Shown here: positions 15,427-23,124 of the stretch, piece after piece
Layout of the letters: the number at the start of each line of letters is the position of its first letter
Numbering within the stretch: position 1 is the first letter of the stretch
NCBI RefSeq assembly: GCF_000967245.1
Contig: NZ_KQ033878.1
Location: forward strand, 729,282-793,281
DNA from: Bombilactobacillus mellis
Lineage (GTDB): Bacteria; Bacillota; Bacilli; Lactobacillales; Lactobacillaceae
Reading direction: 5' to 3'
DNA length: 64,000 nucleotides
The notes under the pieces: model-generated
Seen by the model: only the letters and a program-made list of their open reading frames with translations
The model's database searches: none
What the model was told of the DNA's origin: nothing
Made by a program: the position numbers and the translations under genes

Positions 15427-16183
15427 CGTTTTTTACTACCTCCTCAGCTAACTGTAAGTAGGTCTCCGCTCCCCGCGACTTACGATCAAAATCAATAATA
15501 GGTAAACCATAACTAGGGGCCTCTGCTAAACGTGTATTACGGGGAATGATAGTTTTGTAGACCCGATCGCCAAAGTAGCTTTGAACCTCTTGGACAACTT
15601 GAGTGCCTAAATTGGTCCGGGCATCAAACATTGTCAACAATACTCCTTCAATAGCTAAATTGGGATTAAAATGTTTCTGGACTAGTCGAATAGTATTCAA
15701 TAACTGGCTTAAACCTTCTAAAGCATAATACTCACTTTGAACCGGAATAATAATAGAATTGCTGGCAGTAAAAGCATTAATGGATAACTGACCCAAAGAA
15801 GGTGGACAATCAATTAAAATATAGTCATAATCTTTTTGAATCGGTAAAAGAGCTTCCTTTAAACGCGTTTCGCGCGCCATCATAGAAGTCAATTCCATCT
15901 CGGCTCCGGCTAGTTGAATAGTAGCAGGTACAATATCTAATCCAGAATGCTCTGTTTTCATAATTGTCTTTTGTAAAGGCAATTCATTAATAATTACATC
16001 ATAAATATCTTGAGCAACATCTACTTTTTTAATTCCCAGACCACTAGTAGCATTACCTTGAGGATCAATATCAATCACCAGCACCTGTTTACCGATTTCT
16101 GCTAAACAAGCTCCCAAATTGATTGTTGTCGTGGTTTTACCCACGCCTCCTTTTTGATTGGCCAAGGAAATAACTCTAGCCAT
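15419..16183 (-). CDS. parA: Chromosome partitioning ATPase ParA (Soj)
   Basis: This 254-aa ParA/MinD-type ATPase has the deviant Walker A motif NQKGGVGKTTTTINLGA (residues 8-24), Walker A' LVIDIDPQGNATSGLG (35-50) and Walker B YILIDCPPSLG. It forms ATP-dependent dimers on DNA and works with ParB on origin positioning; Soj also regulates DnaA in Bacillus. It is translationally coupled on both sides: its start overlaps noc and its end overlaps parB by 8 bases each. Confidence 0.96.
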   Translation of the reverse strand: MARVISLANQKGGVGKTTTTINLGACLAEIGKQVLVIDIDPQGNATSGLGIKKVDVAQDIYDVIINELPLQKTIMKTEHSGLDIVPATIQLAGAEMELTSMMARETRLKEALLPIQKDYDYILIDCPPSLGQLSINAFTASNSIIIPVQSEYYALEGLSQLLNTIRLVQKHFNPNLAIEGVLLTMFDARTNLGTQVVQEVQSYFGDRVYKTIIPRNTRLAEAPSYGLPIIDFDRKSRGAETYLQLAEEVVKNDA

Positions 16184-17009
16184 GTTGATCCTCCTTTTTT
16201 ACTGTAATGATCATTTGATATTGTTGATCGGTGTCAATTTCTTGATAGTTAAATTGGGCTCCATTTTGTTGGGCTAAACTAACTGATTTACGAATCGTAT
16301 TAATACTTAACTTTGCATTCTTAGATTTCAGTGCCCGGATTTGTCTTGTGGCGGAAGTTGGGGGTTGCTGCAATTGCTGTACTAATTTTTCCGTAGCTTT
16401 AACAGTTAATTTCCGCTTCATAATTTTCGCCAAAACTTCTTCTTGTTGTTTTGCCGATAATTTTAAAAGAGCGCGTCCATGACGCTGAGAAATTGTCCCG
16501 GTAATAATCGCCTGCTGCACCGGTTGTGCTAATTTCAGCAATCTTAACTTATTAGCCACGTAGGACTGACTTTTACCTAATTTACGTGCCAGATCTTTTT
16601 GCGGCAACTGCTCCATTTGTTCTAATTGCTGATAAGCTTGCGCTTCTTCAATCGGATTTAAATCTTCCCGCTGCAGATTTTCAATCAAAGCCAAGGCCGC
16701 GCTCTCTTGATTAGAATAGTCCCTAACAATGGCAGGAATTTTTTCCCAATTTAAAAGTTCGACCGCTCGAAAACGTCTTTCTCCGGCAATAATTTCATAC
16801 TTTTGATCGTCATTCAACCGTACAATAATGGGCTGCAGCAGTCCGTTGACCTGAATTGATTGGGCTAATTCATTCAATTGAACATCATCAAACTGCCGGC
16901 GCGGCTGATAAGTATTAGGAATAATTTGTTTTAGTGGAATCTCTTGAATTTGATCTTGATCAGAGGCCATTGCAGACTTATCATCTACGAATCGGTCGAA
17001 AATTGACAT
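16176..17009 (-). CDS. noc: Nucleoid occlusion protein Noc (ParB paralogue)
   Basis: This 277-aa ParB-family protein lies between rsmG and parA, the invariant place of noc. Features are PNTYQPRRQF, GERRFRAVEL, ENLQREDLNPIEEAQAY, the helix-turn-helix KDLARKLGKSQSYVANKLRLL and RHGRALLKL, the last characteristic of Noc. In Bacillus Noc binds palindromic NBS sites, contacts the membrane through an N-terminal amphipathic helix and blocks division over the nucleoid. The short N-terminus (MSIFDRF then charged residues) could serve as such a helix. Its start lies 11 bases after rsmG. A candidate NBS is present at 56440-56455. Confidence 0.9.
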   Translation of the reverse strand: MSIFDRFVDDKSAMASDQDQIQEIPLKQIIPNTYQPRRQFDDVQLNELAQSIQVNGLLQPIIVRLNDDQKYEIIAGERRFRAVELLNWEKIPAIVRDYSNQESAALALIENLQREDLNPIEEAQAYQQLEQMEQLPQKDLARKLGKSQSYVANKLRLLKLAQPVQQAIITGTISQRHGRALLKLSAKQQEEVLAKIMKRKLTVKATEKLVQQLQQPPTSATRQIRALKSKNAKLSINTIRKSVSLAQQNGAQFNYQEIDTDQQYQMIITVKKEDQHG

Positions 17010-17020
17010 AACTTTTCCTC

Positions 17021-17737
17021 CTAAAGGGGCTGACGGGTTGGAGTTCCAGGCTTTCTGGGAAACTTAGCAGGTGTTTCCTTTATTTTTTTAATAAAAAGCA
17101 ATTGCCGTTCTCCTGCCTGCTGTGGCAGCATTAGCTTCTCCACATGCTCAATCTGTCCCCCTAATTTCTCTAAAGCTACTTGAGATGCTGCTACCTCAGC
17201 GGTGGCCTGACTACCCTTAAAGGCAATAAAATATCCTCCTAGTTTCACCGCCGGCAAACAAAGTTCTAATAAAACCGGCAAACTTGCTACCGCCCGCGCA
17301 GTAACGTAATCAAATTGCTGGCGATATTGACTCATCTGCCCAAATTGTTCTGCTCTGGCATGTACTAATTGTACGGAAGATAATTGTAATTGATCTACAA
17401 CTTGCTGTAAAAAATTCAGCCGCTTATTTAATGAATCGACTAATGTCAGCTGTAGTTGAGGATTGACAATTTTTAACACCAGTCCCGGAAAACCAGCTCC
17501 GGTACCAATATCAGCTAAACAAACTGAATGTAATAACTGCCGATCATAAAATAAAGGCGTTATGGAATCATAAAAATGTTTCACATAGACCGCAGATTGC
17601 TCGGTAATATTAGTCAAATTCATGACCTTATTTGTCTGAACTAATAGTTGGAAATACTGCTGTAACTGCTGCATTTGCTTAGTTGACAAAAAGATATTTT
17701 GGGAAATCAAACTTTCTTGTAATTCTTGGGGACTCAT
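17021..17737 (-). CDS. rsmG: 16S rRNA m7G527 methyltransferase
   Basis: RsmG (GidB) methylates G527 of 16S rRNA with S-adenosylmethionine. The 238-aa protein has YVKHFYDSITP, the SAM motif ADIGTGAGFPGLVLKI (about 71-86), LVDSLNKRLNFL and ARAVASLPVLLEL. It is first in the operon rsmG-noc-parA-parB-DUF951-ychF-DUF1129, with AAGGAG directly before the ATG. In many Firmicutes it follows mnmG directly, but here mnmG is almost 39 kb away. Confidence 0.95.
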   Translation of the reverse strand: MSPQELQESLISQNIFLSTKQMQQLQQYFQLLVQTNKVMNLTNITEQSAVYVKHFYDSITPLFYDRQLLHSVCLADIGTGAGFPGLVLKIVNPQLQLTLVDSLNKRLNFLQQVVDQLQLSSVQLVHARAEQFGQMSQYRQQFDYVTARAVASLPVLLELCLPAVKLGGYFIAFKGSQATAEVAASQVALEKLGGQIEHVEKLMLPQQAGERQLLFIKKIKETPAKFPRKPGTPTRQPL

Positions 17738-17750
17738 CTTAACTCCTTAC

Positions 17751-17773
17751 GTGAAACAGTAATATTGTTTCAC
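17751..17773. promoter_or_regulatory. Inverted repeat of parS half-sites in everted orientation
   Basis: GTGAAACA (17751-17758) and TGTTTCAC (17766-17773) are separated by seven bases. Each arm is exactly half of the canonical parS TGTTTCACGTGAAACA, but the halves are in swapped order. On the left the match continues to ACGTGAAACA (17749-17758). The element sits just downstream of the predicted -10 box of rsmG, directly ahead of its Shine-Dalgarno. In RNA it would form an 8-bp hairpin. It may be a ParB/Noc operator for autoregulation, or simply a leader hairpin. Confidence 0.5.
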
Positions 17774-17778
17774 AGTTA

Positions 17779-17807
17779 ATCCTAACTTAAACTTAGGTGC
17801 AAAGCAA
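17779..17807 (-). promoter_or_regulatory. Promoter of rsmG-noc-parAB operon
   Basis: On the minus strand TTGCTT (17807-17802) and TAGGAT (17784-17779) are spaced by 17 bases. The parS-like inverted repeat begins six bases downstream, at the expected start of transcription. Confidence 0.5.
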
Positions 17808-17970
17808 TAATCTAACGGGATAATTTTTGGCTTCTTAGTTTTTGTGGTTAGTATAAAAATTTTTTCCCAAATTACAATTATGAATACAATCTGGTAGCAG
17901 CTGCTTGATTATTTTTGAACACTCAGCCCAAAATGCACCATCACTTTTAACAATTTTTATAGTTGTATGA

Positions 17971-18573
17971 TTAAAATCCACCCCATTTAATCAAGAGAGG
18001 CGTAATAAAACTTTCGATCATAGCTGCTACTGCAATTAAGGGAACTACTAAAATGACATATTGTAAGAGGATACTTTTAAGACTAGTATTATCATGAGTA
18101 TGTTTTTTAGAAAATAAAAATCGACGCCACTGTTGATTCAGCTGAGCTGCTAAAGCTACTGCAATTAACAAAGCCGACATTTCTATAATTCCATGAGGTA
18201 AAATGCCTAACACAAAGGCTTTAACCGCTAAAAACCAATTACCGTTTTTAACAGTCAAGCCTAAAACAAGGCCGACAGAACTAGAAGTTGCCAGAAAAGT
18301 TAACCAATAAATTCCAGGTATAGGAATTAAAGCCAAAAACAAAATCATTAAGGCCACTTTTTCATTATTTAATAAAATAGCTCCAAATAATTGAACATTA
18401 TTCCTACTAGGCGGCAACATCTGCCTGATTTCAATTAACAATTGCCGCACCAGCTGGGGCTGTTGGTGTTGCAGTTGGATAGTTAAAAGAGTAAAAACCA
18501 CGGTAATCACAATAAAAGCCAGCCAGCCCCATTTTAAATACTGCTGTAAAATTTTTTGTTTCTCTTTTATCAT
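17971..18573 (-). CDS. SpoIIM-like (DUF95) integral membrane protein
   Basis: The 200-aa protein has five predicted membrane helices (about 15-33, 73-92, 96-112, 120-143, 170-195). It contains the segment FVLGILPHGIIEMSALLIA typical of stage II sporulation protein M/DUF95 proteins. In endospore formers SpoIIM belongs to the engulfment complex, but homologues are common in non-sporulating bacteria, where the role is unknown. It follows the CPA1 antiporter with a 13-base gap, so the two are probably cotranscribed. No clear terminator follows in the 233 bases before the rsmG operon. Confidence 0.75.
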   Translation of the reverse strand: MIKEKQKILQQYLKWGWLAFIVITVVFTLLTIQLQHQQPQLVRQLLIEIRQMLPPSRNNVQLFGAILLNNEKVALMILFLALIPIPGIYWLTFLATSSSVGLVLGLTVKNGNWFLAVKAFVLGILPHGIIEMSALLIAVALAAQLNQQWRRFLFSKKHTHDNTSLKSILLQYVILVVPLIAVAAMIESFITPLLIKWGGF

Positions 18574-18586
18574 TGTTGCTCCTTTA

Positions 18587-20554
18587 TTAATCAGAAGTCA
18601 TATAAACAAACTGATCTGTAGAAATTTTTTCATTGAGCGCTTGAATCAGATCTAAAGGCAATTCTTGTTTTTGGGAAATTTGCTGTAAATAAGAATATTC
18701 ATATTGAAAAGCCGCAATTAACAATTCACTTTCATCAGTAGTCTCTTCAGCTGGTCGGTTAAAGCGTTGATGACGCAGTTCATAGTAATGTCGTAAAATT
18801 CTAATTTCTGCTTTGTTATCTGAACGCCGCATCCGTCGTAAATATTTTAAAACTGCATGATAACCCCAATTTTCCATTTTTTTAGCATCCTGATGATAAT
18901 TCTCCGGTTCAGGCAATTTATTTTTCTTTAATTGATAGGCTTTTACTAATAATTGCCGGTTATTTTTAATTAAACGCCACAAAATATCCCAACCTAATTT
19001 CAAACGCATTCCGGGACGGAGCATAATCCGTCGCAAATAAAATAATTGCCGCAATTCATAACGTTGGGCACTGGCCCACTTTACTTGACCATTATGAGCA
19101 TAGTCATTAATAATAGCTATTTCTAAGCTTTGTGTCCGCTGAAATAAATGGGAAATCTTTTTTACACTGGCATGTTCACGATGCCCTCTTTGCGTATTTA
19201 ATAAGGAAATTACTCGGCTTAAAGTTAAATAGTCTTGATCATAATGGGCTTTCAATTGTTGAATCGCATAATCTACCATACTTGATAAGGTCCGATTAAA
19301 TTGTTGTGTAGTAAAATTATTTTTCTTACGAGGCAAAATGCGTGGCAGAATTAAAGTTGGAACAATTAGACTAATCACAATCACGGCCTCAGCGATAAAA
19401 ATAAGGTCAGTACGAAAAGGTAATAACTGCGTTTTTACCACTAAAGGTAAACTAAAGGCCATTGCCAAAGTAATAGTTCCGTGCACTCCGCTTAAGGCTA
19501 GGACCCAGCTGTTACGCCAGTGCTGTTGCGAAGTTTTTGCAGGTACATGTACTAAATTACATTGTGCCCAAATAAGACGTAAAACTGTCATTACTACATA
19601 TAATCCAATAGCTAATACCAATAATTTTGAAAAATGACTATTGCTAAAGTCGGCCAAATCAGCCATATTTCTTGGTAAAGTTACACCTAATAAAACAAAC
19701 ACAAAACCATTTAACAATTGGGAAACAATTGTCCAGCCTGTCGAAAGAATCACCTGATTCCCGGTGGAAGTCAAGCGTAATTGTTTTTGGTAGATCCCAT
19801 GTATAATCCCCGCAGCCACTACTGCTAAAATACCTGATAGATGCAATTCTTCTGCTACTAAATAAACTAAAAAGGGAGCTAATAAATTTACCGGCAATGT
19901 TACCGAAGCCACACTAAACAAATGTCTTTGGAAAAACAACTGCAGCAAAACTAATAAGCCACCTAAAATAATTCCGACTAATACGCCGCCTAAAAATACT
20001 ACGATGAAACGACCGACGCTCGCAGTCACAGAAAAATCTCCGGTACTAAAAGCGGCCACTGCTAAATTTAAAGCCACGATACCAGAAGCATCATTAAATA
20101 AAGACTCATTTTCCAATGTTTCCATTACGTTTTGCGGAACTTGGACGTTGGCCGTAATCGAAGAAACGGCTACCGCATCAGTCGGAGTGACAATCGCAGC
20201 CAAACTCATGGCCAAAGCAGTAGGTAAAGCCGGCCACAGCCAAGAAGTTAATCCTCCGGCTATAAAAATAGTAAGAATAGCTAGAACAATTGCTAAGGAA
20301 ATAATAGCTTTAAAATGGCGTCTTAAACTTAAATAAGAGGTATTTTGCCCTTCATTAAACATCAGTGGTGCCAAAATAATTAAAAAGAAGATTTCCGGTT
20401 CTAGTTGAAAATGATTAAATTGAGGTAACCAAGACAAAATAAAACCCGCACCAATTTGATAAAAAGCCAAGGGAACTCGGGGAAATAATGAATAAATAAT
20501 ATTAGCTACTACTGTTGCCATAACAAGTAGTAACACACTAAAAAATAATTCCAT
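18587..20554 (-). CDS. Cation:proton antiporter, CPA1 (NhaP-type)
   Basis: The 655-aa protein has about 12 N-terminal membrane helices (1-405) followed by a 250-residue basic cytoplasmic domain. The ion-binding motif of the CPA1 fold is seen as TPTDAVAVSS (about 122-131), followed by ENESLFNDASGIVALNLA, both diagnostic for NhaP/NHE-type exchangers. It should exchange Na+ or K+ for H+ at the membrane and help with pH or salt homeostasis. The long C-terminal tail (DYAIQQLKAHYDQDYLTLSR onward) is usual for lactobacillar and bacillar homologues and may be regulatory. It forms an operon with the SpoIIM-like gene. Confidence 0.87.
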   Translation of the reverse strand: MELFFSVLLLVMATVVANIIYSLFPRVPLAFYQIGAGFILSWLPQFNHFQLEPEIFFLIILAPLMFNEGQNTSYLSLRRHFKAIISLAIVLAILTIFIAGGLTSWLWPALPTALAMSLAAIVTPTDAVAVSSITANVQVPQNVMETLENESLFNDASGIVALNLAVAAFSTGDFSVTASVGRFIVVFLGGVLVGIILGGLLVLLQLFFQRHLFSVASVTLPVNLLAPFLVYLVAEELHLSGILAVVAAGIIHGIYQKQLRLTSTGNQVILSTGWTIVSQLLNGFVFVLLGVTLPRNMADLADFSNSHFSKLLVLAIGLYVVMTVLRLIWAQCNLVHVPAKTSQQHWRNSWVLALSGVHGTITLAMAFSLPLVVKTQLLPFRTDLIFIAEAVIVISLIVPTLILPRILPRKKNNFTTQQFNRTLSSMVDYAIQQLKAHYDQDYLTLSRVISLLNTQRGHREHASVKKISHLFQRTQSLEIAIINDYAHNGQVKWASAQRYELRQLFYLRRIMLRPGMRLKLGWDILWRLIKNNRQLLVKAYQLKKNKLPEPENYHQDAKKMENWGYHAVLKYLRRMRRSDNKAEIRILRHYYELRHQRFNRPAEETTDESELLIAAFQYEYSYLQQISQKQELPLDLIQALNEKISTDQFVYMTSD

Positions 20555-20697
20555 AAAAATATCCCCACTTTCACAACTATTCTTTTTAATTATAATTTAA
20601 ATCCTGCTTTTCGTCAGCTTTGATGATAGCCAGTGTCCGAGTTTGGCTTCTAAATTACAGAAACAGCAAACCGTAAGAGAGAAATTATTCATAAAAA

Positions 20698-20720
20698 ATG
20701 AGAACAAAATTTGTTCTCAT
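20698..20720 (-). terminator. Terminator of asnA
   Basis: ATGAGAACAAA/TTTGTTCTCAT forms a near-perfect 11-bp stem, followed on the minus strand by a T6 run (A-run at 20693-20698). It lies 61 bases after asnA and upstream of the antiporter gene. Confidence 0.75.
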
Positions 20721-20781
20721 CTTTATTTTAAAATAGTAATTATTATTTAATAATTTTAAAACGTCTAGCAAATTAACTAAT

Positions 20782-21789
20782 CTATAGAATTTGAATCTGA
20801 TGAGCTAAACATTCATCAATCATGGTCTGCGGCCAAGCACTAGCTTGCACTTCACCAATATGGGCTTTGCCTAATAGCAACATACAAACGCGGGATTGAC
20901 CAATACCACCGCCGATAGTGTAAGGCAGTTCTTTTTTCATTATCATTTGGTGATAAGGGAATTTTAAGCGCTCATTAGCGTGAGCGGCCTCCAATTGTGA
21001 TTTCAAAGCCACAGCGTCCACACGAATTCCCATACTGGAAACTTCTAAAGCACACTGCAGCGGTTCATACCAAAACAGAATATCCCCATTTAATTGCCAA
21101 TCATCATAATCGGGAGCTCGACCATCATGACGCTGGCCACTTTTTAGAGGACCACCAATTTTCATTAAAAAGACTGCTCCCAACTTTTGACAAATAGCAT
21201 TTTCCCGTTCCGCCGGTGACAATTGTGGATAACTATCTTCCAACTCTTGCGTAGTTATAAAATGAATTTTATCCGGCAAACGATAGACGGCTTGCGGATA
21301 TTTATACCAGACTTCATGCTCCATATGCTTAATTACTTTAAATACTTTTTGAACTGTAGCTTTTAAAGTCTGTTCATTACGTTCATCTTGAGTGATGACT
21401 TGTTCCCAGTCCCATTGATCGACATAACTAGAATGTAGATTATCTAAAGTTTCATCTTTTCTAATGGCATTCATATTAGTATATAACCCTTCGTGGACAC
21501 CAAAGCCGTATTTCTTTAAAGCGACTCGTTTCCATTTGGCTAAAGAATGAACAATTTCTAAAGTTTGTCCAGGTAAATCATGCATTGTAAAGGCAACTGG
21601 TTCTTCCACACCATTTAAGTTATCATTTATGCCGGTAGAACGTTCGACAAACATTGGCGCTGAAAGTCGAGTTAAATTCAATTCTTTCCCCAACTCATCT
21701 TGAAATGTTTCACGAATAAAGCGAATTGCTTCTTGGGTTTGACGAACAGTCAATTTAGGATCATAGTGTTCTGGAATTGTTAAATGCAT
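20782..21789 (-). CDS. asnA: Aspartate-ammonia ligase
   Basis: AsnA makes asparagine from aspartate, ammonia and ATP; it resembles class II aminoacyl-tRNA synthetases. The 335-aa protein has [44 protein letters not shown], and near the C-terminus GGGIGQSR (about 293-300), the motif 3-like ATP site. It starts at the ATG after AAGGGAGG, and the gene is read from its own T-box leader. A terminator follows at 20698. It is a single-gene unit. Confidence 0.96.
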   Translation of the reverse strand: MHLTIPEHYDPKLTVRQTQEAIRFIRETFQDELGKELNLTRLSAPMFVERSTGINDNLNGVEEPVAFTMHDLPGQTLEIVHSLAKWKRVALKKYGFGVHEGLYTNMNAIRKDETLDNLHSSYVDQWDWEQVITQDERNEQTLKATVQKVFKVIKHMEHEVWYKYPQAVYRLPDKIHFITTQELEDSYPQLSPAERENAICQKLGAVFLMKIGGPLKSGQRHDGRAPDYDDWQLNGDILFWYEPLQCALEVSSMGIRVDAVALKSQLEAAHANERLKFPYHQMIMKKELPYTIGGGIGQSRVCMLLLGKAHIGEVQASAWPQTMIDECLAHQIQIL

Positions 21790-21810
21790 AATTAGTTCCT
21801 CCCTTATAAT

Positions 21811-22060
21811 AAAAAAAAGTCCTTCATCCCTGAATCAGGGACGAAAGACTTCGCGGTACCACCCTAGTTGCTTATCAAAAATGATAAACCACCTCCTCAG
21901 CGTACAAACATACACTGTCGTTAGTAACGCTGCGATGGCGTCTTAGCTTACTAATAATTAACGTTCGGCCAAGAAACTTCAAAAAGTGTTATTCAAATGA
22001 TCGTTTTCTGTTATTGAGTTCTCACTATCCTCAATTCACTGTCAGAACAAATCATTTTAC
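21811..22060 (-). ncRNA. T-box leader (tRNA-Asn responsive) of asnA
   Basis: On the minus strand the conserved T-box GGGTGGTACCGCG (21864-21852) is followed by a long hairpin at 21850-21818 (AGTC-TTTCGTCCCTG/ CAGGGATGAAGGACT) and eight T. Stem I is closed by AAATGAT (22057-22051) pairing with ATCATTT (22001-21995). An AAC codon at 22012-22010, in the unpaired side of stem I, fits an asparagine specifier. Uncharged tRNA-Asn should stabilise the antiterminator and switch asnA on. The specifier position is read by eye. Confidence 0.9.
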
Positions 22061-22095
22061 TAGTCTTTTTGTTTGTTTTTAATTTATTAAAAGTT

Positions 22096-22123
22096 ATCTT
22101 ACCATATTTATTTAATTTTTCAA
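22096..22123 (-). promoter_or_regulatory. Promoter of asnA T-box transcript
   Basis: The minus strand reads TTGAAA (22123-22118), 16 bases, then TAAGAT (22101-22096) with a TGG immediately before it. It lies about 40 bases upstream of stem I of the T-box, an appropriate distance. Confidence 0.6.
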
Positions 22124-22353
22124 CTATGAATTTTAATTTTTTCTCATTTTTATAATCTGGGGACAAATAGCAGCAGCCTGAACCCAGGTATTAGGAAAAA
22201 TTATTATCTGACAGCCCTTGCCAAACTCTTTGGTTTATCTATTTTTCTATTAGCAAGAGCTCACAAAAACAGACCGAGAAACTAGACTTTTTCCCCTAGA
22301 GCGTTTAAACTGAGTGCAGTCAAAAGAAATCGTTTAATGAGGAATTATTAATT
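22124..22353 (+). other. Leader of gatD, with a possible murT-like relic
   Basis: There is no long gene here. One plus-strand frame reads on from about 22157 to the TAG at 22285 and contains LGTNSSSLNPGIRK and LTALAKLFGL. This is faintly like the N-terminal GT-LPG-IA-K---LxxLAK pattern of MurT, the usual upstream partner of GatD. The similarity is weak and may be chance. A poor Shine-Dalgarno (GAGGAA) precedes gatD, and no clear promoter was identified. Confidence 0.25.
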
Positions 22354-23025
22354 ATGACAACCATTAAAATTGCTTATCTCTACGAGGATTTAATGAATAC
22401 TTATGGTGATTGCGGCGATGTGAAAATTATCCGCTATCTTTTACAAAAAAAAGGTTATGACTGTCAAGTCGTGAATATCAGCCTAGAAGATGATTTACCA
22501 GCTTTTGATTTTGATTTCATCTTTTTTGGTGGCGGTCAAGACTTTGAACAATCTGTTGTCGCCCAAGATATTCAACGTCACCGATCAATTCTGCAGCAAT
22601 ATTTAGAAGCTGGTGGGCCTATGTTATGCATTTGTGGCGGTTATCAATTTTTAGGTAGTTATTATCAAACCAGCAGTGGTCAAACTATTAAATGTTTAGA
22701 CTTACTACCGTTACACACGGTTTTTAATCCCGATAAGCGCATGATTGGTGATACGAGATATCAAACTGAATTTGGGGAAGTAAAGGCTTTTGAAAATCAT
22801 AGCGGCCAGACTTTTTTTGATGATCCCCACAAGTTAAAACCTTTTGGCAAAATGCTGCAAGGTTATGGTAATAACCCGACCGATGGTATCGAAGGTATGC
22901 AATATAAAAATGTTATCGGCAGCTATTCTCATGGACCACTCTTAAAAAATCTTAACGTGGCCCAAGCCCTTACTCAAAGAATTATTACTTGGCATCAGCG
23001 GCCAGTCAAAGTTCCTAGCGTGTGA
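22354..23025 (+). CDS. gatD: Lipid II isoglutaminyl synthase, glutamine amidotransferase subunit
   Basis: GatD releases ammonia from glutamine for MurT, which amidates the D-Glu of the lipid II stem peptide. The 223-aa protein is a CobB/CobQ-type class I amidotransferase. Seen are YGDCGDVKII (17-26), FFGGGQDFEQ (57-66), the nucleophile Cys94 in ICGGYQFLG, and the catalytic His189 region in SYSHGPLL. Its length and sequence match GatD well. Normally murT lies directly upstream in the same operon; here the upstream neighbour is the divergent asnA leader, so MurT must be encoded elsewhere or be missing. It is monocistronic with its own terminator. Confidence 0.88.
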   Translation: MTTIKIAYLYEDLMNTYGDCGDVKIIRYLLQKKGYDCQVVNISLEDDLPAFDFDFIFFGGGQDFEQSVVAQDIQRHRSILQQYLEAGGPMLCICGGYQFLGSYYQTSSGQTIKCLDLLPLHTVFNPDKRMIGDTRYQTEFGEVKAFENHSGQTFFDDPHKLKPFGKMLQGYGNNPTDGIEGMQYKNVIGSYSHGPLLKNLNVAQALTQRIITWHQRPVKVPSV

Positions 23026-23069
23026 TGATAAAATTTTTATACAAATCATTTGTCTCAATTTCATAAAAA

Positions 23070-23109
23070 CTCTTGCTTAAATTATCAATACAAAAGCAAG
23101 AGCTTTTTT
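23070..23109. terminator. Bidirectional terminator between gatD and GH31 gene
   Basis: CTCTTGCTT (23070-23078) pairs with AAGCAAGAG (23094-23102), followed by C and T6 on the plus strand and flanked by an A-run on the other side. It serves both converging genes. Confidence 0.75.
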
Positions 23110-23124
23110 GATACTAAATTTTAC

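Noticed and set aside
21706..21721. parS half-site TGTTTCACG inside asnA
   Set aside because: The right half does not match, and it is within a conserved coding region.
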